From contig CP136495.1 in the NCBI GenBank assembly GCA_032768795.1, positions 808,501 through 872,500 of the forward strand: a DNA stretch of 64,000 nt, in the 5' to 3' direction. The translations under genes were made by a program, and so were the position numbers. The stretch is from Tremella fuciformis. Taxonomy: Eukaryota; Basidiomycota; Tremellomycetes; Tremellales; Tremellaceae. The notes below the pieces were generated by a model, which saw only the letters and a program-made list of their open reading frames with translations, ran no database searches and was not told the origin of the DNA. The number at the start of each line of letters is the position of its first letter. Within the stretch, counting starts at the first letter, position 1. Positions 35,701-46,368 of the stretch are shown piece after piece.

Positions 35701-35939
35701 ACGTCGCTGACAGGACCGTACGCCGTGACGTTGTCCCCGTCCACCTCGTCCAACGTTATGGTGTCCACGGCATCAGAAGCGTCCTCTACGTACGCCTGGT
35801 TGGGTCGAGCAGGACCCCCAGCAGCGGCAGGAGCGTTTGTGTCGAGGAACTGGGCAGTTGATGTCACGCCTGTGTCGTCCGTCTGACTCTTCTTGGCCTT
35901 GCTGCCAAACAGCCAGCTCGGCCTCAAAGACTTCTTCAT
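32721..35939 (-). CDS. Large unrecognised low-complexity/coiled-coil protein P2, 1072 aa
   Basis: A single uninterrupted reading frame of 3.2 kb, unusual among the intron-rich neighbours. It starts MKKSLRPSWLFGSKAKKSQ, has an acidic region, a Gln/Pro/Thr-rich middle (about 190-480) with a degenerate methionine-containing repeat (nt about 34790-34915), a predicted helical and coiled-coil half (about 490-900, e.g. QQLDHQKETITQQINDIHKR), and a Pro/Gln-rich tail. No domain recognised. Same strand and adjacent to P1, with which it shares style and a weak local resemblance (a helix ending in ..S.MP). It may be a lineage-specific structural protein. Confidence 0.7.
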   Translation of the reverse strand: MKKSLRPSWLFGSKAKKSQTDDTGVTSTAQFLDTNAPAAAGGPARPNQAYVEDASDAVDTITLDEVDGDNVTAYGPVSDVGDEPVPDDQSETTLPDTGPHTIDRSDYVCLRKKDLLEYHKQTLNDWADLMSKATFDMPARYVGRENLPLRGMTGASDDPMRDLERYANGLGATGDATTNQSQSYPWQTQTSQPQHPSYGGNTAAQSTWRNEKPHPAYKPFLKPRTQATRFSNDPANTGVGTDHYPPLKRRRSYNYKRPTCVSVPDSNDPRRGLPPEPPITGNQSWEQRQAPPETSLPQTGPDTGTFQTAPTNQFPAGQSQMRTDLPEHRPASTAAPPGTPIGTTMSKGTATQMGNATQMDDAMPMGTATPMATAMPKDNAVPSVPKASEFNPLLNNSNLPRYPPAADPNPFTEITNQAPNTQFNQAQGSNAHSGTNAHSSFGSQATRPPPEPMPPSTQTRSGSWGTRPKLDGETFDEEKERLIVANQLVETLEMVGLGGENGRFLAFRSDGAHSVAQFPTQAVLERVITHQFPDRPGPLSFRPEETDTVRQINYHTDKLLSLHRELAPTDVLSEEETQKLRNNITDLLRSSHLFQPISQMSPHGTERGVGWVDTSLDVFDDLRKAAQQQAVREGRSVGLTSMLRESPLLQQYNDQLTELNEWGLMVEDLTKQTKGTSAQGVRSEADVYQWQMLQQLDHQKETITQQINDIHKRREEIDQWIRPLVARRNFSLTQGWAETARAQGDAINTMASILTGTDLDMASLDTGNLDRQIVCAGMNVDRWYDHLDTVARARDEREQTFRSVQAKTDLVLKGLRNDFETLKDMRFEEAARTHRGLSNMDPATVKTLEFLASLGLHKADPAQLLQTLNSMINSAMSQIASDQTGYTREYLDYLHRRSGGQERRPPSRERTRYGSNGSYVDGLQNPPAYAPPPKPAFQTQAGTQVRHFARPASFTRDTDATTYAQPQGLPVVTEEEVDGGDKTFPGSQEPTKLGGVSFMNDVVREQLQQERNEQHEQVRAQQGDAPPGYRPEPPVTGGAQTVGFPPEKTEIQSGAAPDTAFVWKPRPEGQQT

Positions 35940-36896
35940 ATGAGCTTCGCAGATGACCTTCCTATCCTTGGCGTGTCAATTCGAGCTCCAAGTGGCGCAG
36001 GGGCGGCAGAGTCTGCGGCTCCAGAAGTCAGAGATGATCAGTACAAGTACGATCACCAGGTAACAGGGAAAATTGACGATGCAGTGAATGGGGCAGATGG
36101 GCGTAAGAAGGAGTGGTTGGACGGGAGATGATGGGGATGAACGATGAGTGGCTCAGGGTTGTAGCGATGAGATGTGAAAAACAAGAGAAGAACAGGGCGC
36201 TTGGGCAGTTCACATATGAGCGCTGCCATCTGCATTCCTCCTGCCTCGTCCAGACGCGCTTCATACGCACAAAGGATAGGCCGGGCTGAGCTCAGAGGCA
36301 GACTGAACGGATGTCTCCGCTACAGACACGTCGCAGGTGGCACTCGGGCCAGATGCGAGGAGAAGACCAGGGGAAGGTGCGCATGACGTTTGGAGGAGTC
36401 TGCATGCTCCGGCGTCGCTTGGGGACGAGCAACGGTCGGGGTTTGAAGGGGTCCGAAGGGGGAGGGGGATTCAGGAGGGCGAGCGGTGCGAAGGCGAGCT
36501 GAGACGAGTCAGAAGTGGAAGACTGGAGCTGCCTCTTTGTCGGGTTCTTGGTAGCGTTGTCGAGTGTTCTGGCGAAGCCTGAGAGCTGCTGTCCAGCCGA
36601 CTAAAGCTTCAAGCCGTGCAGATCAAGATGTACTGTTGCAACTGCACTGAGATCCCACTGCTCACCCATGACGTGGGAATATACCGGAGGTACATTTAAT
36701 GCATTTAATCCCGTACCTGAGTATTTGCCGTCCTAGCCCGTCCGACACCCGCCAACCCCCTTCCCTTCCTCGACCTCCGGACCAATCCTCTAAAGCTCAT
36801 TGACACCTCTCTCTCCTATCCTCTCTCTCCCTCCTCGGCAGATCAATACCTGTCCCACCTCATCTCTCTGCTCATCCCATTCCCCAATCCTCGACA
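35940..36896. promoter_or_regulatory. Divergent intergenic region P2 / COX6
   Basis: 957 bp between divergent starts. GGACCAATCC (36779-36788) holds a CCAAT box 109 bp before the COX6 ATG, the binding core of HAP2/3/5 (CBF/NF-Y). ACATTTAATGCATTTAATCCCG at about 36691 has a repeated TTTAAT. Pyrimidine-rich CTCTCTCC tracts precede COX6, as often seen at fungal transcription starts. Confidence 0.5.
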
Positions 36897-37722
36897 ATGT
36901 TCGGCGCCGTCATTCGCTCGTCACGTCTCTCGGCCGCCCGCGCCGTCACTCGACCAGCCCCTGCGGCATTTACCGGTGAGTCCTGCGTCTATACTCGTCA
37001 TGACAATGAGGATCTGTCTCGCGATAGCGTCACGCGTAAACAGTCTTGGCCTTGGCTGACGCATAATTTGCATCATTGCACCTCTCAACTCGTCACCCGC
37101 ACCTCCATGCATACCCCTTCGTCTCCTATCGCCCATGCGAAAAATCACTTTTCAACCCTCGCCTGGTGATGTCTCTCGACTTTGCCCTACACTTCATATA
37201 TCTACCATGACAACTTGACCCGGCAGCCGTCCGTTTCGCATCCGGCGGTGCTCACGCCCACGAGACCGAATCCTTCGAGGCCTTCAACACCCGTTACCGA
37301 AACTTCTTCTCCGCCTGCGGTGACCTCTTCGAGCTCCAACGAGGTCTCAACAACTGCTTCGCATACGACTTGGTCCCCACCACCGAGGTCATCGAGGCTG
37401 CTCTGCGCGCATCGAGGAAAGTCAATGACTACGCGACTGCTGTGAGGATCTTGGAGGGCGTGCGGGAAAAGGTGGAGAACAAGGGTCAATACGATGCGTA
37501 CCTGGCCGAGCTGAAGCCGGTCATCGACGAGCTGGGTGAGTGCTCTATACTGTCCGGAATCTTAGTCGTGGGCAGACGGTACGAAGGAGTGGACGTCATG
37601 GAGGAGATTATCGCTGTACCGACGGGTCAAAACGTGGAGCGCATAGGGGTCTCAGGATGCAGACTCGTCGCTAACCGCCAGGCATCTCGAGCAAGGAGGA
37701 GCTTTACGGTCTCTCGAAATAG
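36897..37722 (+). CDS. COX6: Cytochrome c oxidase subunit 6 (Va homologue), mitochondrial, 142 aa
   Basis: Nuclear-encoded subunit of complex IV in the mitochondrial inner membrane. Exons 36897-36975, 37227-37535 and 37682-37722; introns of 251 and 146 bp are the longest in the window. Residues 1-35 are a mitochondrial presequence (MFGAVIRSSRLSAARAVTR). The mature part shows HETESFEAFNTRYRNFF, DLFELQRGLNNCFAYDLVP, IEAALRASRKVNDYATAVRI and ELGISSKEELY, all typical of the family. Length is normal. A CCAAT box upstream suggests HAP-type respiratory control. Confidence 0.95.
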
Positions 37723-38159
37723 TCTGTCTACCATCAATCCACTAGAAATGCAACCATGGCAAGCTCCCGTCGGCCTGATGGAGAGCTCACCAGATTGCAA
37801 TTTGGACGCATCTGATAGGACGGTGCCACGCCACGGATCTCGGGGCTGATGTGAGAGTACCACTGATGCTGGATAACGTGGCAGGATCACGAAAGTCGAC
37901 GGAAACGCAAAACGAGGCGCCGAAGCAAAAACATCCACAGTGCATCTCTCATCCGCGTCTGCCGGCGGGAGGACAGGCGTGTGGCCACACGTGGACCCCG
38001 TCCTCCACCCCCGTGATGCCTCCTCCGTCTTCTAAACAAGAGCGTACAAATCAAATCGAAGTCATGGTGCCGAACGGGTGTCGCCACGGGCCTGAACTAA
38101 ACCCTCACCCGCCGGGGACCAGCAAGTGGGGGCCCGCTCTCCTGTAGAGGAGAAGCGGT
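37723..38159. other. Convergent 3' flanks of COX6 and the 49-aa gene
   Basis: About 440 bp without a supportable gene. Confidence 0.4.
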
Positions 38160-38397
38160 CTAGGCGTCGGCGGGGGCGGCCTGAGCGGCCTTCCAGGCAG
38201 TCCCTATCGCACGTCAGCGCGAGACCAAGCAGGGGCAGTGGCACTTACACTCCTCCTCGGTGAAGTTGAGGGTGGCGGTGACGGGCTGGCCGTCCTTGTG
38301 GGGAACACCCTCAACGTAGGCTGGCGTCAGCACGACCTCGAGCCTGTCTTCGCGGGCGCTCACCGTCAACAAGAGTGAAGTCCTTGGTCTCAGACAT
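38160..38397 (-). CDS. Unrecognised 49-aa small protein encoded in three exons
   Basis: Exons 38397-38364, 38320-38249 and 38203-38160, introns of 43 bp (GTGAGC...CTGACGCCAG) and 45 bp (GTAAGT...CTGACGTGCGATAG), both canonical. The spliced product begins MSETKDFTLVDAYVEGVPHK, continues DGQPVTATLNFTEEEW and ends TAWKAAQAAPADA. It is hydrophilic, without signal peptide or membrane segment. Two perfect short introns, a perfect TATA box (TATATATA at 38500-38507, about 103 bp upstream) and an adjacent STRE-like AGGGG argue for a real, probably strongly expressed gene that length filters would discard. Family unknown to me. Confidence 0.7.
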
Positions 38398-39271
38398 GGT
38401 GATAAGTCGGTGGGCTGGTCGCTGTAAAGCTGGCTAATAGGCAAGGCAAGTAAAAGGCTGACTGTCGTGCTTGACCTCTCTGACCCGGGGACGGAGGGGT
38501 ATATATACCTTTTCCCCCTCTCGCGCCGACCCGAAGGCCAGTGGGCCCAACGACCCCATCGGTCGCGCTGGCACTTTCCACCCCCTTCCGCCTTTGTCCA
38601 CCGCGCACTGCACTCGCAGCACCCCACAAAGGAGCGCGCGGCGCTCGCTTGACCGCCCCACCCACGCCGGCGCTCCTTTGTCGCCAAAGAATATGCCAGG
38701 CGGCGCGATACGCGCGCCAGACGGGTGCTCCGTTGTGCCCACGCCCCAGTGCGCGAGGGGGGAAGGACGCCATACGCGTCGCGCGCCGCGCAATCAAAGG
38801 CAACTCGGTAACGACGCACGACACACGACGCGCGTCAGCGTGAGCGTGGGATATTGTCTTGCGTGTATGGTCTCGACTTCACTTTGTCCTTCGGCGCCTT
38901 CACACGCCTTCGAGCCTATCGATATGCCATTGCGCGTTTGCATGTTTGGACCGTGGGCCTTTGACGTACGGCCCCTGCGGATCTCTCACACTATAGCGCC
39001 TTCGGCTTGGGCGCCGCGCGCCTCGGTCTCGGTTGCACAACACGAGTATGGGCCGACAATGGAGGTGATTGCGACATAGGACTGTGGAATGTGCTAGGTC
39101 TGCTCGAGAGGCATGGCTTTGGCGGAGTTCCAAAGGGGGGCGAAGGGCTAGCTGTATCTGCTGCCATTTGGCCAGAGTGGGAGGGATGGCTGTTGAGGGC
39201 CGCCTTGGGCAGCGACAAGAGTCGTGGCGTTCATGCCTACAAGGATGTGCTTGCATTGTCTATGTATCTAT
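38398..39271. other. Upstream region of the 49-aa gene and 3' flank of GPI14
   Basis: Contains the TATATATA box at 38500-38507 and GC-rich sequence; small ORFs on both strands overlap each other and are not supported. Confidence 0.45.
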
Positions 39272-40748
39272 CTAATCTCGCTTGGAGGCTGCTTTGTCTC
39301 GGTCAGGCGGCGACACGTCGTATGCCACGATGATCTCGCCGAGCACCCAGCTGCTGATGACGAGCAGCACGCACCCTGCTGCCCACAGTCCCAGATGCAC
39401 ACTCTTCCCTAAAAACTCGAGCTGATACGCTGTTGCAAGCCACAGCGCCTGCCCGGCGACCCATGCGCCGACAAGCGCACATGCGCGCCTGGCAGACAGC
39501 TTCAGGTGGGGTACTAGCAGAGGCAGGAGCGGCAGACCCCACATGAAGTACTGCTCGTCAGCGCTACTCCGCCTGACTACATAGTAGCCCACCTGCGACG
39601 TGCAGACCTTGTTGAACATGACGAAAATCCACGTCTGCACGAACATGCCCATTGCAAGCTGACCCCTTTGGCCGTATATGAAGCCGGCGACGGTCGTCAG
39701 GGTAGCTTGCGGTAGAAAGCTCATTAAAGGGTGGTCGAGCAGTTTCTCCCAAGTGCTCGGAGGGGTACCCGAGGGGAATAGCGAGAGGTAGATTGGGTAG
39801 AAGTATGGCGAAAAGTTGTGTCGATGGTCGAGGCGCGAGAGGTGGTACAGGAATGTGTGCACCAGGAAGGGCTTGCCCCATCTGAAATTCAGCATCTGCG
39901 ACAAACGTCCTCCCCGAACGATGACACTCACATTGACCACAGAGCACCGTTGACGAGCACGAAAGTAACAAGGGCCACGATACCCAAGCGCCAGACAGGC
40001 CAGCCGAGCCATCCATGCGTTCTCGCCAGACTTGCCCAAATGGTCGGCACGTATATGACAGGATAGATCTTGTAGCTGACACCAAGCGCGAGGCATATAG
40101 CAGCCCTATCTTCCCAGCGCCGCCGCGAGATGGCCTGAGTAAAAGAGGAAGCCTGCTCTAAGGCGAACAAGAGCATGACGATCAGCAGGCAGATGATGGC
40201 TTCCGGAGACCCGCGAGTGGTTATGTTGAGGACAAAAGGGTTGAGGGTCCATATCAGGTGAACGGGCCAGAAGAGTCTGTCCTTGGAGTCGGCGGTTGAA
40301 AGGCGCTGGAGGAGCATCGGTACAGCTAGCGTGGCCAGAACCAAGAGGAATCGGCCAAGTAGCGGGTGCAGGAGGCTGGGGGATATCAAGAGAGCTAAAA
40401 GCGGGGTGTAGCGAAACGTTGCTCGGTTGTACGGGCTGCACGTCAGAGGAAAGTGTGACGAGCACGAGCGTACACTTACTCGCCTATCCTCCATCCCAGG
40501 CTCCTTGTGAGCCATCCTTGAGCTTCATGACCCTCTGCAGGACTCCAAATGAGTCTGGCACCATCGCTGATGACTCGCCAGTCCACATCTGTGTACTTGA
40601 GTCCGCCATATCGTTCAGGATGCGTGTCGACGTGATTGGCGTACAGGAGAAGCCCGAGTTGCAGTGCAGCGGAGACCAGCAGCAGCTGAGCTGTGCTCGG
40701 CCTTCGCCAGCCCACATTCGGGATCGCTGCTTCAGCTGCACTTGTCAT
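39272..40748 (-). CDS. GPI14: GPI mannosyltransferase 1 (PIG-M/GPI14), 460 aa
   Basis: ER membrane enzyme that adds the first mannose to the GPI anchor precursor from dolichol-phosphate-mannose. Exons 40748-40480, 40435-39932 and 39881-39272 (introns 44 and 50 bp). Catalytic DxD-type motif in LKYTDVDWRV near residue 55, then RIGDPYNRATFRYTPLLALL, the hallmark LNPFVLNITTRGS, SYKIYPVIYVPTIW, and LSRLDHRHNFSPYFYP. About eight to ten hydrophobic helices are visible. The length fits the family (human PIG-M 423). Divergent from the phosphatase gene at 41373. Confidence 0.93.
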
Positions 40749-41372
40749 GCTTTCAACTCAACGACCCTTGCTCGAGCATACTTTAGCGACTAGCGATCAC
40801 CGCTCTCGGGCACGGACGCCGAGAGGCTTTCGAGGGGCGAGTTGAGGGGTAGTCGCCGCAAATCGAATGAGCATCGCCACGTCGGATGCACTGCTCGAAT
40901 GTCCTCTCTCGCCCCTGATCGACGCGCTGTATGGAGTCTGCAGAGCTTCTAGAAGTCGAGGTGAATGCTTAAAAGCCATAAGAATGTCTGCGGTGACTAG
41001 GTGGACTTTCCGGATGGATGGGTTGCCGTCCTTTGGTTCTGACAATTCCCCCCTTGCCACCCCCCTGTGCCCCTTTGTTTCCAACACCTCTCTCCCACTT
41101 TCACTCGTCTCGTTCATATCCCATCGAGCCAATCTCGCGTACCACTGACTTGGACACGCCCATAACGCGTCTCGCAACACCCGATCAGATCGTCCATACG
41201 CCGTAACACATTCCGGAACGACCAAGCCGGTTAGAGAGGATCGACCTGCCGTCATGGGGGTGTGCAGGAATACGCCCCGACGTGAGCGATAGCATCGCGA
41301 CACCTTGACGACGACCGACATCACCACTGTCAATCTCTCCCTCCATCAAGCTGCTCGCACCGCGCGACCAGC
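40749..41372. promoter_or_regulatory. Divergent intergenic region GPI14 / dual-specificity phosphatase
   Basis: 624 bp between divergent start codons. No confident motif; C- and T-rich stretch near 41048-41110. Confidence 0.4.
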
Positions 41373-44140
41373 ATGCAGCACTCGCGATCTGGGAGTCGGG
41401 ACGTACCGACCGACAGCTCCGCCTCGAGCTCCCGCTCAGCCAGCCACACCAGCCAGACTGGCCCGACCTTCTATCCCGGCTTTCTATCGCGAGATCCACC
41501 ATCACGCACCGGACCAGATCCATTGCAGGAGACACCGCTGTCTCCCCCTTCGCCAAATTCAGGATCAGGATCGCCGGGCTCGTACCTGCCCTATCTCAGG
41601 CAAGCGTCTCCGATAACTGTCACTTCGCAGGGGCCCTCCTCGCCGCCGCCGAGCGAGCCGACGACCGCACGTCCGGCGCGCGCTGATCCGGCCGCACCAG
41701 TCCCGGTCGGCCGTGATGGTGATCCAACACGAGCGTCGCCCATGAAACATGCGACAGGTGCGGCATCGCCTTCGACAGCGTCATCGAGTACAAGCGCACC
41801 GTCATCGGCAAAGAAGCGACCGAGTCCTTTAGACCTCAAAGGGCACCACCACCATGCCGCTACCGGCGGCGAGAAGCATCAGGAGCCAGACGGCGACGCA
41901 CCACAGTCGGGAATGTCGCTTGCTAGTGGTTGGTTCCCCTTGCTTCTGGCGTCGCTCTACCACTGACACCGCCAGTAGGCAGCAACATGTCAGAGAAGAT
42001 GGCCGACCTCTCGCTACTCCGCAAGAATCTGCTGCAGAATCTGAGAGCACGACCCCTGAGCGATTCGCTAGATTCGGACTCTGGCTCCTCGTCTGGCATG
42101 AACACGCCTCAGACGTCTAGCAGCCCCGGACCAGCGAGATTACCCTCATCTCAAACCTCCATACATCCCGAAGATCTCGTCTCTGTGGTCGACGTCCTGG
42201 ACATGCGCAAGCCACTCATAGTCGACACGCGACCATTAGGACCCTACCTTGAAGCGCATCTAGCCGGCTCCGCAAACATCTCGATTCCCTCTCTCATGCT
42301 CAAACGGCTGCGCAAAGCGACGGCAAAGGGTACAACCTGGCAGGCGCTCGGGGCATTTATCAGCACACCTGCGGGCAAGGTGGCGTGGGACAGAGTCGAC
42401 CCGGAGGCACCGGTGACAATTGCCGTGCTAGGCCACTCAGATTCGGATCTCCCGGCCATCGTCAAAGGCATTCTGGATGGAGTGCTTCGCAACGGTCGAG
42501 TCAAGATCGTTCAGGGCGGATGGGAGGCTGTTGAGCGACATCCGGTGGAGGATGTGAGAAAACGGGTTGTCTCAGGAGAGCCGAAAGAGCCAAACGCCGA
42601 CATCGATGGACAAGAGGTTCTGTTGCCGCCGCCAAGAACAGCCCCAGCATTCGACATTCCTCCTCCACCAATACCAGACTCCTCGCTGGCCCCGCCTCGG
42701 GTTGCGCATCATCCCTCCATGCCATCCTTACGAAACGAGCGTCCGTTCCCGGCCCACGGCCCAGTTGGCTTTGGCGCATCCTCGTCAACAGCCTCCTCGA
42801 CTCGACGTACTCCGAAGCTCTCCCTCAACCTCCAGCAGCCATTACGGAGCGCCACACTCCCGCCTGAGGGCGGTATGTCGGGCTTGCTTTCCGCTCGCTC
42901 TTCTTCTTCCAACTTGGGACGTAGGTCTCCCGGTCTGAGCATCTCGGTGCCCAAATCCCCTTCTCAGTTCCTGTCTGTCCAACATCTGTGTGCTTCTCAG
43001 GCCAGGTTGCCCCCTTCACCTAGCTCGTTTGGAGACGTCAAGCGATTCTCAACATCTCCAGATGACGAGGATCCGACGGAAGATCTGCTCTCACCTGGTC
43101 AGACTGCAAGGCTTCCTCGGTCTGCATCGTCGACCTCTTCCGAATCTGGCTGGCCGTCGCCCTACTCCAACACGAGCACCGCCGCTCCTTCGCCCCAAAC
43201 TCTCGCAACGGCAATCGCCACTCCGAGGAATGGCATCGCGCCATTCGTGGTGACAACGATTCTTCCCGCGTTCCTGTATCTCGGTCCTGAGATCGCGAGT
43301 CAAAGGGACATCGACGAGCTCAAGCGCATCGGGGTACGACGCGTGCTTAATGTGGCCCTTGAGTGCGAGGACGAAGATGGGCTCGGGCTCCGAAACTCCT
43401 TCGAGAAGTACCACAAGGTGCCTATGCGGGATATCGTCGAAGAGACGAATGTCGCTCGGAGTCTACGTGAGGCTTGCAACTACCTGGACGACGCCCGGCT
43501 CCACTCTGCGCCGACGTATGTGCACTGCAAAGCCGGGAAGTCGCGTTCCGTCACTGTCGTTCTCGCCTACCTGATACATGCGAACGCATGGACTCTCAAG
43601 GTGGCCTACGCCTATGTGGCCGAACGACGGAAGGGCATCTCACCCAACATCGGTTTCGTGGCCGAACTCATGCAGTTCGAAGAGTCCGAGTTGGGCATTC
43701 GCCAGTCTGGCGGCGTGCACGGGGACTCGGGCGCGAGGCAGGGCGGAACGACTGCCTCCGGTAAGGGCGCGAACAGCGCTACTGGAGGAGAGGAAGACAG
43801 CCCTCGAAACGCTCGTATGCGGGAGAGCATGCCACCTGCTTGGAGCTCGTCGCTTGACAGTGGCAGTCGTAGTCCGATGCCCCTGGTAGATCTACCTGGC
43901 GAGGGGGACAAGGTCAAGGAAGATCGCGAGGGCAGGAAGGCTGGCGAAGAGCGAGAAGTGCGCAAGAATGGGCAGTGGGTGCATCAGAGGCGGTCAGTCA
44001 GCTCGCACGGCTCGTCGAGCGCATATCTGATCAAGCAGGGCGCCGGTCGACCGAACAACGCTCCAACCCGGTCGCAGGGTGTCCAAGGCTGGACTGGAAT
44101 CACTTCGCCCACTGGCGGCTGCCAATGCCTCATCGGCTGA
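41373..44140 (+). CDS. MAP-kinase-phosphatase-like protein: rhodanese-like plus dual-specificity phosphatase, 905 aa
   Basis: Exons 41373-41925 and 41976-44140; 50-bp intron with a weak GTGGTT donor and CACTGACACCGCCAG end, phase 1. The N-terminal 185 residues are Ser/Pro-rich and disordered. Around residues 250-370 a Cdc25/rhodanese-like fold is suggested by VVDVLDMRKPLIVDTRPLG and HLAGSANISIPS, as in MAPK phosphatases, where it binds the kinase. The catalytic domain (about 610-765) shows ILPAFLYLGPEIASQ, VPMRDIVEETN and the signature HCKAGKSRS with catalytic Cys near residue 702. Long disordered linkers flank both. It is probably a negative regulator of a MAPK pathway; the specific kinase cannot be read from sequence. 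Confidence 0.88.
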
Positions 44141-44445
44141 TTCTTCTCCTCGTCCGAGTCCCACGCCTTCTCCTGGTCTGGGAGAGAAGGGACTCGCAGT
44201 AGGAGGCACTATGACACCCAGCACGGACGGGCGGCTCAACTGGGTCTAGCAGATGTGTATAGTCGTGGACGTGTCCGCCGATGCACCATGTAGCGACTGT
44301 CGAGCCGTGCTCTGTCGCTGGACAGCCGACAAGCGCACATGCATATGCAAGATGCAAGCTACCCTCTGCCCGAAGAAAGTCAATTTGTCCGTCGTGACTC
44401 GTATGAGCGTCTACAACCGTGATCTATGCGTATACCCCCGCGGCG
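44141..44445. other. Convergent 3' flanks of phosphatase and RAC1
   Basis: 305 bp between stop codons; no gene. Confidence 0.4.
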
Positions 44446-45164
44446 TTACAATATCACACACTGCTTTTTCTTCTTCTTGGCCTCCCTGCTCTGGTTGGGC
44501 GGCACCAGCACCGCGCGGATCGCCTCGTCAAACACATTCTTCAGCCCCTTCTGCGTCTTGGAGCTCGCCTCGAGGTACCGCACCGCCCCCACCTCCCTGG
44601 CGCACTGCACGCCCTGGCCGTACGTCACTGGCGAGAAGTTGCGCTCTCTCAGCCTCTGCACGGTTACGGGGTCTTCGCGCAGGTCGAGCTTGGTGCCGAC
44701 GAGCACGATCGGGACGCCCGCTGCGTGGTGCTGGATCTCTGGTATCCATTTCGTGCGGATGTTTTCGAACGACGGGGGCGAGACGACGGAGAAACATACG
44801 AGGAAGACGTCTGTTTGAGGGTAAGATAGGGGTCGCAGGCGGCTGTGCTGTCAGCCCTGCCCTTCCTCGCTTCACTTGACGGAGCAGGTCTGGCGGCCTG
44901 CTGGGTGGCTCACTCGTAGTCTTCCTGCCCTGCCGTGTCCCATAGCCCCAGACTGATCGGCCGCCCATCTACCAGCACGCTCGCGCTGTAGTTGTCGAAC
45001 ACTGTCGGGATGTAGTCGCCGGGAAACGAGTTGGTCGTGTACGATATCAAGAGGCATGTCTGCACTCAGCCCCACTCCAACCGAGAAATTCAGTAAGGAC
45101 TCACTTTGCCGACGGCGCCGTCGCCCACGACGACGCACTTGATGCTGGTGATATGGCTGTTCAT
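44446..45164 (-). CDS. RAC1: Rho-family GTPase Rac1, 200 aa
   Basis: Molecular switch for polarised growth and actin. Exons 45164-45105, 45059-44914 and 44842-44446. P-loop GDGAVGK (split by intron 1 just before TCLL), effector loop [13 protein letters not shown], switch [23 protein letters not shown], NKxD-type [10 protein letters not shown], and [18 protein letters not shown] (the SAK-equivalent). The tail is polybasic (KKKKK) followed by the CAAX box CVIL, predicting geranylgeranylation. TKLDLR rather than TQIDLR, and the wording of the C-terminal part, favour Rac over Cdc42. A 5-residue N-terminal extension (MNSHI) precedes the first strand. Confidence 0.95.
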
Positions 45165-45663
45165 GCCCGGTCAAGAGGACGGTGTTCCGTGCAGTGCGCC
45201 CAGCGAGCGAGGGGGATTATGACGCGTCTTATATCGAATAATCAGGGCGCAGCCGGACAAGTCGAAGCCAGGTGCCTGGATAGATGTTCTTGGAGAAATA
45301 AACACGATCGCAAGTGCACCCGACGAGAGTCGAGCACTGTCGAGGAAGCCGAGACGAGCGAGCCTTTCGTGTATAGGGGCTATGTGCAAGATAGAGAGTA
45401 GGAGCGGGCGACAGAGTTGAGAAGAGTGACTTTGTTGCTGTCACTGGAATTGGAACGGCGGGCGTTCCTTTCCTTCGGGGTCCTTTCCGATCACCCCGCA
45501 CAGACACCCACCACGTGGCACGAACATTCCACTTTCAGGTGCCACATTCGTTTATCCCGGCAATCTCCGCCCCTCTCTGGCCCAGCCAGCAGCCAGGGGG
45601 ACCAATCCAACGAGCGCTGTCTCTCAGCCTTCGTCATAGCATACACCTTGCACGCCCATCGAC
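45165..45663. promoter_or_regulatory. Divergent promoter region RAC1 / complex I subunit
   Basis: 499 bp. GGACCAATCC at 45599-45608, identical to the decamer upstream of COX6, lies 56 bp before the ATG of the complex I gene. Confidence 0.5.
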
Positions 45664-46368
45664 ATGTCTCTACGCGCACTCGCACGACCGCTGGCCAGCG
45701 GATCCAGCAGGCGAGCCGCCATCGCGACCGTTGCCCGACCGCTCAGCACTTCTTCGTCGCGTCGGGCGGCTGCTGGGGGCCATCACGACGACCACTCCCA
45801 TGGGCACGGACACGAAGATGCCAGTGATGCATACACGACCGAGTGTGAGTTCGCGAGAAAGACCACGCCAACCCTTGTGCAGTCTGCTAGAGCAGGGGAG
45901 CGGCTGCTGACCCGCAGCCTTCCTGTCCCCTACCACACGTAACACCCTGATCCTCCTCACTGCCGCCGTCCTGATCTACCCCTACCTCCCTTCGCCATCA
46001 AAGGGCTCCGCATCCCCGTCCGCCTCCCCGTCAGCATTCTCCAAGGCAGCCGAGGACTCGTCTGCACCGTGGGTCACGCGCTGGCTCGCCAAGAACACAC
46101 CGAAGGCCGAAGTCTGGACAGAGAGGAACGACAAGCATCTCGAGTTGACCAAAGAGGCAGCAGAGGAGCGGCTGTTGTTCCAGGAGGCTGAGAGGCCGAG
46201 AGTATGGCGCATGCGATATCCCAGGTGGGTCTTTACGGCCCTTGAGCTGTAAACAAGTCGTGTTCCAGATCGCAGCTCATGTACAGCTCGTTTGAGCAGG
46301 CTTCGCCCCATGGTATTGCCGTTGGATCCCAGGTGGACCTCTCCGACCTGAAAGTCAAGCCGGAATAG
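45664..46368 (+). CDS. Probable mitochondrial complex I accessory subunit (17.8-kDa type), 195 aa
   Basis: Exons 45664-45844, 45918-46224 and 46269-46368. The N-terminus is an Arg/Ser/Ala mitochondrial presequence (MSLRALARPLASGSSRRAA) followed by a His-rich stretch; one membrane span is predicted at NTLILLTAAVLIYPYLP. The second half (WVTRWLAKNTPKAEVWTERN, RLLFQEAERP, GIAVGSQVDLSDL) fits the fungal NADH:ubiquinone oxidoreductase 17.8-kDa subunit pattern of ..W..RN..H and ..GSQ.DLS.L. The assignment rests on remembered family pattern and is less certain than the mitochondrial location. Confidence 0.7.

Noticed and set aside
36028..36502. Small ORFs between P2 and COX6
   Set aside because: Overlapping on both strands, no family or splice support.
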